DNA of 64,000 bases from Planctomycetota bacterium (GCA_027624335.1 JAQBWV010000005.1:1-64000), one strand, 5' to 3'. Shown: positions 1 to 9,624, numbered from the stretch's first letter. Numbers and translations: made by a program. The notes: generated by a model from the sequence alone, not told the origin.

Positions 1-1155
1 AGCCGGCGGCAGCACGCGACGACGAACGCTCAACAACAGAACGTCCGCGTCGTTCAGCACGTCGATGCCAGGCAGGTCGTTGCGCTCCTGTTCGTTGGCA
101 AAAACGAAACTGACTCGAAACTCTTTGCCGAGTTGTTCCAGTGCGAACGGCGGCAGGCTTTCGTGCGTGAGATATTCCTGCTCGGCAATCACGATCGCCA
201 CGTGCGGACGAGTGTCGGTCGTGAAACGAAACGGTTCGCCGCCCAGAAACTGGTCACTGGTGATCGTCGGGCAGACCCATTTTTCAATGTGCTCGACGAT
301 CAGATCAGTTCCGGTGAAGTGGCTGACGAACGGCTTTCGCAGAGGGTTGTACATCGTATCGGTCATGTCCCGCATGAGGACGACGTTCTTCCCGTTCTTC
401 GCCATCTGTCGCAGTCCGAACGGGCGACCGAGCACACACATGTTGGTGTGCACTCCCAGCAGGATGACATTCTTACAGTCGTTGCGTTCGAGAATACTCC
501 AGATCTCTTCGCCATTATCGCTGATAAAGTCACGTTCGGCGTCGATCTCCAGCAGATCCATCTGAGCCTTCCAGGGAGCTTTGGGGTTCCGTCCCATCGC
601 CGCCAGTTTCTGCGCCCACTCGGCGTGCTCTGCCAGATCGTCGTCCTCACCGCCGTCCGTCTGATCGATCGGGTATTCGCCCTGCTCTTCCTGCGGAATT
701 CGATAGCACCACTTGCCAATCTCATTCGGAAGCTTCTCCACACGAGTGACGCTCCGGGCTCTCTTTCGAGCTGCATGATCGGCGTAAGTTTCCGTGCAGC
801 TGCTGGGAGCGTGAATGATGATCGCCCCGCGCTCGCGAGCGGCCTGCAGAACTTTGTTCATCCGAGGAGCCATTTCGGTCCCGCGTCGAACAGCGTTGAG
901 GCAGTGATGGTAATCCCACATGTCGCAAACGATGACCGCTGTCTGACCCGCATCCCACGTTTCTGAACGAGTCACCGTGTGAAATCGCCCGCTGTCTTTT
1001 GCGGTTTCGATGCGACTGCGCAGCTGAAGCCTGAGCGACGCATCCGTAGCGTCAGCGGCCTCAGTCACCAGAGTAACAAAAGCTAACAGCACTGCAGAAA
1101 CAGAAATCATCGACATGATCGCCCGCTGGGTTCGCCACTGCATGCTGTACTCCAT
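1..1155 (-). CDS. Isochorismatase-like cysteine hydrolase, exported, C-terminus cut by window edge
   Basis: The minus-strand frame is open from an ATG at 1155 (or 1143, same frame) to the left edge, giving 385 residues without a stop. The N-terminus has a hydrophobic segment after a few basic residues, which looks like a signal peptide. The motif AVIVCDMW (the Asp of the catalytic triad) and GVHTNMCVLGRPFG with the nucleophile Cys at about residue 240 place the core in the isochorismatase/cysteine hydrolase superfamily. After the core (about residue 280) the protein continues for at least 100 residues, longer than the usual 180-220 residue enzymes, so a second domain is likely. Substrate is unknown. 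The gene is divergent from the pair at 1372. The shorter ORFs in this stretch are other-frame shadows. Confidence 0.75.
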   Translation of the reverse strand, partial: MEYSMQWRTQRAIMSMISVSAVLLAFVTLVTEAADATDASLRLQLRSRIETAKDSGRFHTVTRSETWDAGQTAVIVCDMWDYHHCLNAVRRGTEMAPRMNKVLQAARERGAIIIHAPSSCTETYADHAARKRARSVTRVEKLPNEIGKWCYRIPQEEQGEYPIDQTDGGEDDDLAEHAEWAQKLAAMGRNPKAPWKAQMDLLEIDAERDFISDNGEEIWSILERNDCKNVILLGVHTNMCVLGRPFGLRQMAKNGKNVVLMRDMTDTMYNPLRKPFVSHFTGTDLIVEHIEKWVCPTITSDQFLGGEPFRFTTDTRPHVAIVIAEQEYLTHESLPPFALEQLGKEFRVSFVFANEQERNDLPGIDVLNDADVLLLSVRRRVLPPA

Positions 1156-1371
1156 GAATAGACCTGAACTGGAAGCGGCCATTGTGGTTCCGCAGGCAGC
1201 TGGTCTGCAACTTCAGCACGCGGACTTCCGATGACACATACTTTGACCACTCAGGCGAGCGGTGAGCGTGAACCACACTCAGCATGGCACGCGATTGTCG
1301 ACTGTGATCAACAACGCCGGTAGGATCCGACCAGCAACATTGCTCACTGATTTCGAAAAGAGGACACCGCC

Positions 1372-1695
1372 ATGAGTGACCCGATATTTTCCTGTCCGCA
1401 GAACCGGGAAGAGGTCATCAATACCTACTTCATGGAACATCGGGCGAAGTTGATCGATCTGGCCGCCTATCTGGACCGCCTTGATCGGGCTCGCCCTGTT
1501 GGCGACGACGCGGACTTTCGTGACACGGCGTTTCGAGATGCCATCGCCATCCTGACCGACGGACAGTCGCAGCGGGCTCGGCGGATTCTTGATCTGCTGA
1601 GCGACCATTCGACGGCCATGCCGCAGTCTGCCGACGGAATGAAAGGCGCTCTGGGCGCTCCGCATCGAGTGTCGACCGAAGGGGGTGCGGCATGA
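1372..1695 (+). CDS. Small conserved-looking hypothetical protein paired with TatD-like hydrolase
   Basis: This 107-residue protein begins at an ATG preceded by a GAGGA ribosome-binding site about 8 bases upstream. It is predicted to be soluble and mostly helical, with an acidic/basic middle (YFMEHRAKLIDLAAYLDRLD) and no signal peptide or membrane segment. Its stop codon overlaps the start of the next gene (ATGA), so the two are translationally coupled and probably work together. I do not recognise a named family. The coupling to a metal-dependent TIM-barrel hydrolase is the only functional hint. Confidence 0.7.
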   Translation: MSDPIFSCPQNREEVINTYFMEHRAKLIDLAAYLDRLDRARPVGDDADFRDTAFRDAIAILTDGQSQRARRILDLLSDHSTAMPQSADGMKGALGAPHRVSTEGGAA

Positions 1696-2495
1696 GATAC
1701 ATCGACCCGCACATTCACATGGTCTCCCGCACGACCGACGATTATCAGCGAATGGCTCAGGCCGGCTGCGTCGCTGTTACAGAACCAGCGTTCTGGGCCG
1801 GTTTCGATCGCTCGTCAGCTCAGGGCTTCTTCGACTACTACCGACAGCTGACCGAGTACGAGCCGAAGCGCGCCGCTCAGTTCGGCATTCGCCATTTCAC
1901 CTGGCTCTGCATTAACCCGAAGGAAGCGGATGATCCTGGATTCGCTCGCGAAGTGATTTCGATCATTCCCGATTTTCTGGAACGCGAAACGGTTCTTGGG
2001 ATTGGTGAAATCGGACTGAACAAGAACACTCGGAACGAGCTGATTATTCTTGAAGAACAGATCGCGCTGGCCGAAAAGTACAACCAGATGGTGCTGGTCC
2101 ACACGCCGCATCTGGAAGACAAGTTGAAAGGCACCCGCCTCATCATGGATGCGATCAGTGCCAGCTCAATCGAGCCTGGCCGAGTGCTGATCGACCATGT
2201 CGAGGAACACACCGTCGGCGAAGTTCTTGATCGCGGTTTCTGGGCGGGGATGACGCTGTACCCGGATACGAAATGTACCCCTGAGCGAGCTGCCGACATT
2301 ATCGAGATGTACGGTACCGAGCGGCTGTGGATGAACTCGGCGGGTGACTGGGGATGCAGTGACCCTCTGGCCGTCCCGAAAGCGCGATTGGAAATGGCAC
2401 GGAGAGGTCACTCGGCTGAAACAATCGACACGGTCACATTTGGAAACCCGCAGTGTTTCCTCAGTCAGTGCGAGAAATTCCGACTCGAAGATTGA
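1692..2495 (+). CDS. TatD-like metal-dependent hydrolase (TIM barrel)
   Basis: The protein starts with MRYIDPHIHMVSRT, the HxH metal-binding strand of amidohydrolase/TatD enzymes. Further likely ligands are the Glu in GIGEIGLNK, the His in VLVHTPH, the His in LIDHVEEH and the Asp in SAGDWGCSD. At 267 residues it has the normal length of the family. It resembles the COG1099 branch, whose members include EboB of the ebo metabolite-trafficking cluster, but no other ebo gene (UbiA-like, dehydroquinate-synthase-like) is nearby, so an Ebo role is only a possibility. It is the second gene of an ATGA-coupled pair and is followed by a terminator-like hairpin at 2574-2607. Confidence 0.8.
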   Translation: MRYIDPHIHMVSRTTDDYQRMAQAGCVAVTEPAFWAGFDRSSAQGFFDYYRQLTEYEPKRAAQFGIRHFTWLCINPKEADDPGFAREVISIIPDFLERETVLGIGEIGLNKNTRNELIILEEQIALAEKYNQMVLVHTPHLEDKLKGTRLIMDAISASSIEPGRVLIDHVEEHTVGEVLDRGFWAGMTLYPDTKCTPERAADIIEMYGTERLWMNSAGDWGCSDPLAVPKARLEMARRGHSAETIDTVTFGNPQCFLSQCEKFRLED

Positions 2496-2573
2496 GCTTG
2501 TCCGTTCGGGAATGTGCTCGATCCTGAAACGAAGTGAAGGCACGCACCGTCCGGTCTGAATCACCAGAAAAAC

Positions 2574-2607
2574 ACAGCCCTCGGTCGCATGGGCAACCGG
2601 GGGCTGT
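2574..2607. terminator. Hairpin between convergent genes
   Basis: Two 12-base arms (2574-2585 and 2596-2607) are complementary with one mismatch around a 10-base loop, followed by a TTTAGATTTTT stretch on the plus side. It sits between the TatD-like gene and the convergent nhaA gene and probably ends the plus-strand transcript. Confidence 0.65.
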
Positions 2608-2661
2608 TTAGATTTTTGAATCACCGAAATGCTTTGTCGACGGCCGTCTCGGAGACTCGCA

Positions 2662-3990
2662 TCACGCTGCTTGAGCGACGGACTTCTTGACTCCTCCATT
2701 GCCGTTGCTGTTCGGATTCTTCACACCGGCCAGTTTCGCAACGATGAACGACAGACCTGCCGCTCCGAAGCTGCCAAGCGCTCCCATCTTGACCGAGTCC
2801 AGTGTCAATCCCGCCGGGAAGGCGGCTGTCGACACGAACAGAGCGACGGTGAAACCGATCGCGGCGATCATTCCCAGTGTCACCACATGCCGGAAGTTCA
2901 TTCCCTCAGGCATTTTCAATCCCAGAACCCTCACGGCCAACCACGTCATGAACGTGATGCCAACTGGCTTGCCGATGATCAACCCGGCAAGAACAAGCCA
3001 CGTCCCGGTTCCGACCGCCGAGAAAGCGACTCCCGCATTCACCAGACCGAATAGTCCAAGGATCAGTTCGACTTTGTCTTTCCACCAGTGCTCGAACGAG
3101 TTGAGCGTGTCGTCGCGGTTGAGTTCTTCCCGTGCAAACAGACCAAGGTCCGATTTCGCATGAGGCATGATCGGGATGATCGGGATCAGTCCCAGTGCCG
3201 GATGAATGCCCGCCTTGTAGAAGGCAAACCAGCTCATCGCGCCAGGAATCAACAGGTACCACCAGAAGCTCTGCAACTTCAGTTTTTGAAATCCGATACC
3301 CAGCGCCATTCCGGCGACAGCCAGTCCCATCCACTCCAGCGCCAACGCGCTCGTCGGATAGAACACGGCGAGAATCACCAGTCCGGCAGCGTCATCAGCA
3401 ATCGCCAGCAGCAACAGGAAGGCGATCGCGGGATGCCCCTGTCCGAAGATCATGCGAGCCACCAGATAACTGAAGGCAATGTCGGTCGCACACGGCACCG
3501 CCCATCCGTTGGCCAGTTCCTGCTGGCCGGTCAGCATCACTCCGCCAATGTAGATGGCCGCTGGTCCAAGCACTCCACCAACGGTCGCGAGCAACGGCGT
3601 CGCTGCTTTCCGCGGATCGGACAACGCTCCGCCAGGCAGCAATGCTTCCCAGACTTCCTTACCGGCAATGGCAAAGAACAATGCCATCAGAACGTCGTTG
3701 ATGAGAAAGTGCAGAGTGACGCCGTGCTGCTCGGATGTGGTCGCGTCGTCACCCAGTTCCGGAGTGTCGGAAGTCGCGACGTGAGCTGTGGCATCGTGGC
3801 CGTCGGCTTCATCCTGAGCAGGTGCGGCGTGATGTTCGCCGCTGCCTGTCAGATCAAGATGGATGAAGTGATGATACGAATCAGGAGCGACGTTCGCCCA
3901 GACCAGAGCAGCGATGGCTCCGGCGATAAGGAACATCGAGTTTTCGTACAGGAACGCGACGGCCGCTGGACGCTGTTTCTTGTGTGACAT
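2662..3990 (-). CDS. nhaA: Na+/H+ antiporter NhaA
   Basis: This 442-residue integral membrane protein exchanges sodium (or lithium) for protons at the inner membrane. The essential aspartates of the family are visible: Asp170 in ATDIAFSYLVARM (equivalent to E. coli Asp133) and the Asp199-Asp200 pair in LLLLAIADDAAGLVIL (Asp163-Asp164). The sequence is longer than the usual 390 residues because the loop after the first membrane segment (about residues 46-92) is expanded and rich in His, Asp, Glu and Thr. The gene is divergent from the large cytochrome gene at 4219, with about 230 bases between them for promoters. Family assignment is secure; the role of the extra loop is unknown. Confidence 0.95.
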   Translation of the reverse strand: MSHKKQRPAAVAFLYENSMFLIAGAIAALVWANVAPDSYHHFIHLDLTGSGEHHAAPAQDEADGHDATAHVATSDTPELGDDATTSEQHGVTLHFLINDVLMALFFAIAGKEVWEALLPGGALSDPRKAATPLLATVGGVLGPAAIYIGGVMLTGQQELANGWAVPCATDIAFSYLVARMIFGQGHPAIAFLLLLAIADDAAGLVILAVFYPTSALALEWMGLAVAGMALGIGFQKLKLQSFWWYLLIPGAMSWFAFYKAGIHPALGLIPIIPIMPHAKSDLGLFAREELNRDDTLNSFEHWWKDKVELILGLFGLVNAGVAFSAVGTGTWLVLAGLIIGKPVGITFMTWLAVRVLGLKMPEGMNFRHVVTLGMIAAIGFTVALFVSTAAFPAGLTLDSVKMGALGSFGAAGLSFIVAKLAGVKNPNSNGNGGVKKSVAQAA

Positions 3991-4218
3991 GAGACTTTCA
4001 AACTGTTTATTCGGTTAAGTGGCATCCCGGAGGCTCAGCGTTCCTCGCACGGAATTGCTCCTTCAGAAGAAGAAGGCTTACTATATCGCCGAGCCAGGTA
4101 GCTCCCAACGGTATGAACGGTGTCCGGCGAATGCCTCATCGCCGATGATTAAACAGCGGTTCTCAAATACGAGACGGATCTCGCTATGCGTTCAGGCTTA
4201 TATGTCGCCATCCGGCAA

Positions 4219-7200
4219 ATGCGCCGCCGTCCACTTGGTTTGCTGATTTTCGCGGCAGTTATCAGCCTGCAGCTGATCGTTCTTGCCGCTGATGCTGATT
4301 CTGCCGAGGATGTATCTGTCCCGGCAGGCTTCGCAGCGACTCTGTTCGCTGACGACGAACTCGCGCACGACGTTTTCTCGATGACGATAAACGCCGACGG
4401 AAATGTGGTAGTTGCCGGTTCCGGCTACGTGAAAACCCTCATCGACAGCGACGGCGACGGGCAAGCTGACACCGCAACAACATTCGCCGACGGTCCGAAA
4501 TCCGGCTCTCAGGGCATGTTCTTTCTCGGGAGTGATCTGCTATGCACCGGAGACGGATCGCTGCTGCGCTATCGGGATGCCAACCGTGACGGACAGGCTG
4601 ACGGGCCGCCCGACCGATTTCTTGAATTCAAGACCGGCGGCGAACACGACGTCCATTCTGTCCAGCGAGGCCCCGACGGCTGGTGGTATCTCAACGCCGG
4701 AAACTATGCCGGCATTACGAGCAAATACGCCACCGAACCGACGTCGCCGATCAAGCAACCGCAGGCCGGAGTCGTCTTCCGGCTGAAGCCCGACTTGACG
4801 GGCGGGGAAATCGTCGCCAACGGATTTCGCAACCCGTACGACTTCGCCTTCCACTCGCTGGGCGACATTTTCGTCTTTGACAGCGACGGCGAACGCGACG
4901 TGTCGTTGCCCTGGTATCGTCCCACTCGAGTCTTCCAGGCCGTGCCAGGTTCTCACGCCGGTTGGGTCTCCCGCAGCTGGAAACAGCCGGACTACTTCGT
5001 CGACATGCCGCCGGTTGTCGCTGAGTTTGGTCGTGGATCTCCGACGGGCGTTGTCAGCTACCGGCACCGGCAGTTTCCGGAGAAATACCGGGACAGCCTG
5101 TTCGTGCTGGACTGGACGTACGGTCGAGTGCTCAACGTGCAACTCACACGTGATGGTGCTGCCTTTTCGGCGACGTCTGAAACGTTCATGACCGGGGTTG
5201 GTCAGTTTGGATTTGCTCCGACTGACGCCGCCGTCGGCCCGGACGGCAGCCTGTATATCAGCATCGGCGGTCGAGGAACCCGCGGCGGCGTTTATCGAAT
5301 CCGCCACGTGAGTTCTGCCAGCGAGTCGTCGCCGACCCCAGTCTGGCCGGGCGAAACGAAAACGCTCGACGATCAGGTAGCCGCCTGCCTGGACGCTCCT
5401 CAGCCGCTGTCCAGCTGGTCTCGCGCGATCTGGGAACCGCTTTCAAAAACCGCCGGGCTCGATGCTTTTTCCCGTGCCGCAACCAACCCCAGCCGAGCCA
5501 CCGTGCAGCGGGTTCGAGCGATCGAAATCCTTGTCGAGATCTTCGGAGGCGTCAGCGACCGGACCCTGGAACAGCTCGTCGCCGATTCGTCAGTCGAAGT
5601 CCGAGCTCGCGCGGCGTGGGCCATCGGTCGGACAAAATCGCCGAGCGAGATTGCCGAACTGAGCGTGCCACTTGTCGCCGATGATGATCCCTTCGTCGGT
5701 CGCATTGCCTGTGAAGCGTTACTCGGCCTGCCGGGTGAATTGAATGGTGCTCCGCTGGCTGCAGCACTGGCAAAGCGACTGGGCAGTGCGACAAGGTTTG
5801 ACCGCATCGCAGCGGCGCGACTGATTCCACAACTCAGCAAAGAGACTTTCAGAACGCTCGCTGTACAGGCGGCGAAGTCTGGCTGGACGGCCGGCATCTC
5901 GAACGCGTTCGGGTTCCTTGGCCGCAAACCAGGATACAACTCCTATGCGTTCGAAATCGCACTGCGAGTTCTCGACCGCGACCTGCCCGGCGAACTGAAG
6001 CTGGAAGCCGTGCGTTTGATGCAGCTTGGTCTGGGAGACCTGACGCCCGACGAAAACGTCGCTGCCGTGTTCGATGGTTACGCTCCGGCTTTGGACCTGT
6101 CTGCGTTTGATCGCGAACTGGATCCCTACCGGATTCGGCTGGCCGAGCTGTTTCCGACCGACGACGAACGCCTCGACTACGAGCTGGCTCGACTGCTGGC
6201 GATGCTGCAGCCATTCAACGCGGCTCTGCTGACCAGGGTTCTCGCGAAGATCACCGACGAGTCGCACCCCACCGACGATGTTCATTACCTGATCGTCGCA
6301 GCTCGCAATGTTGCCTCGCGAGACTCGGCGCATCGAACCGCCGTCGCGCGAGCACTGGTAATGCTTGAGCCCAAGATCAAAGCGAGAAATCTGAACATCG
6401 ATACCAACTGGGGCGAGCGTCTGAAGGAGTTGTATAAGACGCTCGTCGAATTGGACCCACTGCTGCCTGACGTGGTGATTGAGCAGCCGGAGTTTGGCCG
6501 ACCCGATCACGTTCTGTTCATGAGCGAACTGCCCGGCGAGTTGCTTGCTGCGGCGATCGAAGGCTTCTCCCGACAGATCGCCGCCGATTCAGACTATCCC
6601 TGGACCAACGATGTTCTGTTCGTCTTTGGCGAGTCGGAGAAGCCAGCGCACCGGCAACTTGTCCGCGATCAGTTTCCGAATTTCAGTGTTCGAAATGCGG
6701 TGCTGATGGTGCTTGCCTCAGAACCTGAAGAGCTTGAACGTTCGAAGTTTGTGGAGGGTCTGGAAACTCCGCAGGTCGAAGTTCTGGAAGCCTGCCTGGC
6801 AGCGCTGGCCAAACTGTCAGCCAGCAGCAAGGGCGTAGAGAACGTCGCTCTGGTCCGTTGTCTGCGTCGACTTGGCACAGAGAAAAACGAAGCAACCGCG
6901 CGCAGGATGGTGGTTGAAGTACTCCGCCGGAATTCCAATCGAGAGTTTGGATTTGCAATGAATGCGCCTTTCACTGAGCCGCAAAGCGGTGCGATCAACG
7001 CCTGGACCAAATGGGCGATTGGTGCATTCCCGGATGAAGCGACAGCGCTGACGTCAAACGCGGACTCCAACTCGGCAGCCGTCCGGGAACTGCTCCTGCA
7101 GACAAACTGGAGCACCGGAAACGCAGCCCGAGGCTTGAAGATTTTCAATGCCCGATCGTGCATCCAGTGTCACGGCAGCGGCCAGGCTCTGGGCCCCGAC

Positions 7201-7530
7201 CTCGCCGGCGCCGCAAAACGATTTTCAAGAGACGACCTCTTCACGGCAATCGTCAATCCAGACCGGGACGTGTCGTCACGCTACCAGACAACGATGCTGG
7301 TGACGTCAAACGGCAAGGTCTACACCGGACTATTGATCTACGAAGCCGTTGATGGTGTGATCCTGCGCAACGCCACGAACCAGACCTTTCGCATCGAAAT
7401 GTCCGACGTCGACGTGCAGCGCAAACTCCCGCAGAGTCTGATGCCGCCCGGCCTGCTGAAAGGCGCAACCTCACAGGATCTCGCCGACCTGTACGCGTAT
7501 CTGCAAAGCCTCGGAAGGAACAAAGACTGA
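4219..7530 (+). CDS. PVC-type membrane-bound dehydrogenase/HEAT/cytochrome c protein
   Basis: The product is about 1100 residues. I prefer the ATG at 4219 over the in-frame ATG at 4186 because it opens directly on a signal peptide (MRRRPLGLLIF, then a hydrophobic stretch). Residues about 40-380 form the beta-propeller 'membrane-bound dehydrogenase' domain typical of Planctomycetes (VPAGFAATLFADDE; DSDGDGQADTATTFADG). Then come several hundred helical residues resembling HEAT repeats, and a C-terminal single-haem domain with CIQCH, a distal Met in SLMPPG and the ending DLADLYAYLQSLG. The whole is an extracytoplasmic redox protein of a family that is greatly expanded in this phylum; substrate unknown. 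No obvious operon partner. Confidence 0.85.
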   Translation: MRRRPLGLLIFAAVISLQLIVLAADADSAEDVSVPAGFAATLFADDELAHDVFSMTINADGNVVVAGSGYVKTLIDSDGDGQADTATTFADGPKSGSQGMFFLGSDLLCTGDGSLLRYRDANRDGQADGPPDRFLEFKTGGEHDVHSVQRGPDGWWYLNAGNYAGITSKYATEPTSPIKQPQAGVVFRLKPDLTGGEIVANGFRNPYDFAFHSLGDIFVFDSDGERDVSLPWYRPTRVFQAVPGSHAGWVSRSWKQPDYFVDMPPVVAEFGRGSPTGVVSYRHRQFPEKYRDSLFVLDWTYGRVLNVQLTRDGAAFSATSETFMTGVGQFGFAPTDAAVGPDGSLYISIGGRGTRGGVYRIRHVSSASESSPTPVWPGETKTLDDQVAACLDAPQPLSSWSRAIWEPLSKTAGLDAFSRAATNPSRATVQRVRAIEILVEIFGGVSDRTLEQLVADSSVEVRARAAWAIGRTKSPSEIAELSVPLVADDDPFVGRIACEALLGLPGELNGAPLAAALAKRLGSATRFDRIAAARLIPQLSKETFRTLAVQAAKSGWTAGISNAFGFLGRKPGYNSYAFEIALRVLDRDLPGELKLEAVRLMQLGLGDLTPDENVAAVFDGYAPALDLSAFDRELDPYRIRLAELFPTDDERLDYELARLLAMLQPFNAALLTRVLAKITDESHPTDDVHYLIVAARNVASRDSAHRTAVARALVMLEPKIKARNLNIDTNWGERLKELYKTLVELDPLLPDVVIEQPEFGRPDHVLFMSELPGELLAAAIEGFSRQIAADSDYPWTNDVLFVFGESEKPAHRQLVRDQFPNFSVRNAVLMVLASEPEELERSKFVEGLETPQVEVLEACLAALAKLSASSKGVENVALVRCLRRLGTEKNEATARRMVVEVLRRNSNREFGFAMNAPFTEPQSGAINAWTKWAIGAFPDEATALTSNADSNSAAVRELLLQTNWSTGNAARGLKIFNARSCIQCHGSGQALGPDLAGAAKRFSRDDLFTAIVNPDRDVSSRYQTTMLVTSNGKVYTGLLIYEAVDGVILRNATNQTFRIEMSDVDVQRKLPQSLMPPGLLKGATSQDLADLYAYLQSLGRNKD

Positions 7531-7560
7531 ACGGTGGCTTGAGGTGGTCTGAAACACGGC

Positions 7561-7742
7561 ATGTTCTATGGTGACTCTGACACGACCTCATCAGAACCTT
7601 CAAAGAATCCGGTGCAGCTCGAAAACCTGCACGCCACACGGTACGACCTGATCGGCATCAACGCAGCCAAAGAACTGATGGCTCCAGGCGACCGATCGAA
7701 ATCGTCAACGATGGAAAAGTTATCAAAGACCTGATCGACTAA
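7561..7742 (+). pseudogene. Remnant of a C-terminal end resembling DUF1501 proteins, frameshifted
   Basis: Frame 1 from 7561 reads NPVQLENLHATRYDLIGI and then NAAKELMAPGDR; after a shift at about 7692 the next frame reads IEIVNDGKVIKDLID and stops at 7740-7742. Joined, this resembles the extreme C-terminus of DUF1501 (sulfatase-like) proteins, where a short 'HAT..LLGI' strand is followed by a final 'P.. I.DGG.VI.EL' segment. Nothing upstream matches the rest of such a protein. I infer a 3' gene remnant left by a deletion; the family name is less certain than the fact that two frames must be joined. Confidence 0.5.
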
Positions 7743-7775
7743 GCTGACCGGTTCTGGCAACAGTTTCTGGCAAAA

Positions 7776-7885
7776 TTAGCCGGCACGCGCTAGCGTCCGG
7801 TTGTTGATCGGTTCGCACGCGGTAACCGGCGCTAGCCCCGGTTTTTTCGCGGTGACGGAACCGGGGCTAGCGCCCAATCGGCTAA
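7776..7885. repeat. Intergenic palindromic repeat with perfect 16-bp arms
   Basis: Arms 7828-7843 and 7859-7874 are perfect inverted repeats (GGCGCTAGCCCCGGTT and its complement). They are nested inside outer arms TTAGCCG (7776-7782) and CGGCTAA (7879-7885), with a further degenerate half copy CGCTAGCGTCCGGTT near 7789. This resembles the GCTAGC-centred intergenic palindromes seen in many planctomycete genomes. A diverged copy lies at about 26005-26040. Confidence 0.7.
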
Positions 7886-8019
7886 TCCGAACTTGAAGAG
7901 TGTAAATGGCGTTTGGGTCTGTGTTTTGCGAGGTGAGCGACGAATTTCATTTCCGCTTGTAGCCAGAATTTCCGAAATCAGGACCGGGCGCCGGTATGTT
8001 CATTTGCTACAACGGCCCG

Positions 8020-8127
8020 ATGAGCGAACACAAGCCACGCAAGGTTCACATCGAGACCGTCTCGAAATCGCACAAGGGCAAGGTCTATAAGTCCGTGCTG
8101 CTCCGCAGGCAGAATTCGCACGTCTAA
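8020..8127 (+). pseudogene. N-terminal fragment of a transposase (IS1634-like)
   Basis: From the ATG at 8020 (an in-frame ATG also at 7996) 35 residues read MSEHKPRKVHIETVSKSHKG and then KVYKSVLLRRQNSHV before a stop. The 'KGKVYKSVLLR' start is what I know from the N-terminus of IS1634/IS4-type transposases, which run to more than 400 residues. The rest is absent, so this is a truncated, inactive end of an insertion sequence. It sits in the same decayed gap as the gene remnant and the palindromic repeat. Confidence 0.5.
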
Positions 8128-8152
8128 CAGGAATTCGTCTGTTGGCAGCGGA

Positions 8153-8584
8153 TCACTCTTCGATGGGTTTACCGACGACTTTCATCTGAGAGCGAGCCGC
8201 TTCATAGGCTGACTTGAGATCGTCAACGCTGCTTCCTGACTTTACGGCTTCAAGCGCCTTTCGATAGTTCTCAACAGCAGCGGTTTTTGCCTGCTTGCGA
8301 TCTTCAGTGACAAAGTCTGCCGGAATCTCTGACTGCTCGAACTTGTCCAGCGCCGCTGCGAATACTTCAGATGAGATTGCCGTTTTAAATTCAGCCATGT
8401 CACCGCGCTCGTAAGGCATCTCGATTGGCATGAGAACCTCTTCGGAAGAGATCGCCGTCAGGCCATCCCATTCCGGGTATTGAATGTTCTTCCGCATGGA
8501 TGCTGCCGGATCACTGCAACCCCCCAAGGCAAGAATGACGGTCATCACCAGGCAGCGTGCCGCCGCTCCTGAAACATTGGACAT
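8153..8584 (-). CDS. Small lipoprotein, downstream partner of DUF1559 protein
   Basis: The 143-residue product has a lipoprotein signal peptide with lipobox LGGC (Cys at about residue 23), so it is predicted to be lipid-anchored outside the cytoplasmic membrane. The mature part is short, charged and helical with no family motif that I recognise. It lies 101 bases downstream of the DUF1559 gene on the same strand, an arrangement very common in planctomycetes, and the two are probably co-transcribed. The start ATG at 8584 has GGGAG about 9 bases upstream. Confidence 0.8.
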   Translation of the reverse strand: MSNVSGAAARCLVMTVILALGGCSDPAASMRKNIQYPEWDGLTAISSEEVLMPIEMPYERGDMAEFKTAISSEVFAAALDKFEQSEIPADFVTEDRKQAKTAAVENYRKALEAVKSGSSVDDLKSAYEAARSQMKVVGKPIEE

Positions 8585-8685
8585 TTCCTGATACTCCCAT
8601 TGAGCGTGGTCTGAACCTGAAAGTCGAAAACGGCGGCGAGCACTCTGCTCGCTGCCGCAGGTTTTACGAGATCTGAACGATACTT

Positions 8686-9624
8686 CTACTCAAGAACGTC
8701 GATTTCTTCCCCGCCTCGAGTCGTGGTGTTCTGGTAAACCGTCAGATCGACCGTCTGGTTGACGAATTTAACGGCACCATCACCCATCAGTGCGTGAACT
8801 CCCCCAACGTGCATACTGGATGCAGTGCGACCATTTCCACCTCGACTTAAGTCGAGATACTCGTTCGTCCAATCGACCTGATCGGTGGCGGGATCATTTG
8901 GTGGTCTGACCGAGCCAGCTTCGCAGCGTCCTGCCGCAATCCATCGCTGACAACGATTCTCTGAGATTGGACCGCCACCGAGTCGCTGGAATGGCTTGTC
9001 ACGCCAAACTTCGATGACGGCGATCGTATTACTCAATCCATCAGTGATGTCCCGTGTTTTGGGAGGGCGCGTCGCAGACATGAAGCCCAGACGATTGGAT
9101 GCAGTCGAAGTCAGGTCCGCGCCCGTGCCGCGCATCGCCGCATAGTTCGTCCCTGCGTCACCACCTTTGATCACTTGAGACGGGTCGCTGGGACAAAGGA
9201 AGGCCGAAATAATCGTCTTATCTGCCGTGGCCCATGATGACGAGCTGCTGGCACAGCCACCCGTATAAAGGTGATCAGTGAAATCAATCGTCTCATACAG
9301 CGGCGACTGATCCATGAACGGCAGAATCAGTACTCTCCAGGAGAATCCTCCTGGTCTTTGCCAACCCGCCGTGCAGCTACCCGGAAAGTTGTTCAGATCG
9401 AGGACGCGGACCTGAGGAAAGATGGTGTGGACGTCGTGGTAGTTGTGCAGTGCCAGACCGATTTGCTTGAGATTGTTCTTGCACTGAGATCGACGTGCAG
9501 CTTCGCGGGCCTGTTGAACGGCAGGCAGAAGCAGAGCAACAAGAATCGCGATGATCGCGATCACAACGAGCAGTTCAATCAGCGTAAATGCCCGTCTTTG
9601 GCGACGGAATTTGAGCCTCAACAT
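8686..9624 (-). CDS. DUF1559 pseudopilin-like protein
   Basis: The N-terminus [20 protein letters not shown] is a type IV pilin/pseudopilin prepilin motif (cleavage before the F of FTLIE) followed by the long hydrophobic helix and the hallmark [20 protein letters not shown] that leads into DUF1559. The C-terminus carries the typical [20 protein letters not shown] box. With 312 residues it is the usual length. Such genes occur in tens of copies per planctomycete genome; proposed roles are surface or secretion-associated pseudopilins, none proven. It precedes a small lipoprotein gene. Confidence 0.93.
   Translation of the reverse strand: MLRLKFRRQRRAFTLIELLVVIAIIAILVALLLPAVQQAREAARRSQCKNNLKQIGLALHNYHDVHTIFPQVRVLDLNNFPGSCTAGWQRPGGFSWRVLILPFMDQSPLYETIDFTDHLYTGGCASSSSSWATADKTIISAFLCPSDPSQVIKGGDAGTNYAAMRGTGADLTSTASNRLGFMSATRPPKTRDITDGLSNTIAVIEVWRDKPFQRLGGGPISENRCQRWIAAGRCEAGSVRPPNDPATDQVDWTNEYLDLSRGGNGRTASSMHVGGVHALMGDGAVKFVNQTVDLTVYQNTTTRGGEEIDVLE

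Noticed and set aside
1372-2495. ebo metabolite-trafficking cluster
   Set aside because: Only a TatD-like gene is present; the UbiA-like, dehydroquinate-synthase-like and EboA genes are missing.
3088-3987. Long plus-strand ORF opposite nhaA
   Set aside because: Composition (Arg, Gln, His-rich) is that of an antisense shadow of a strongly coding gene.
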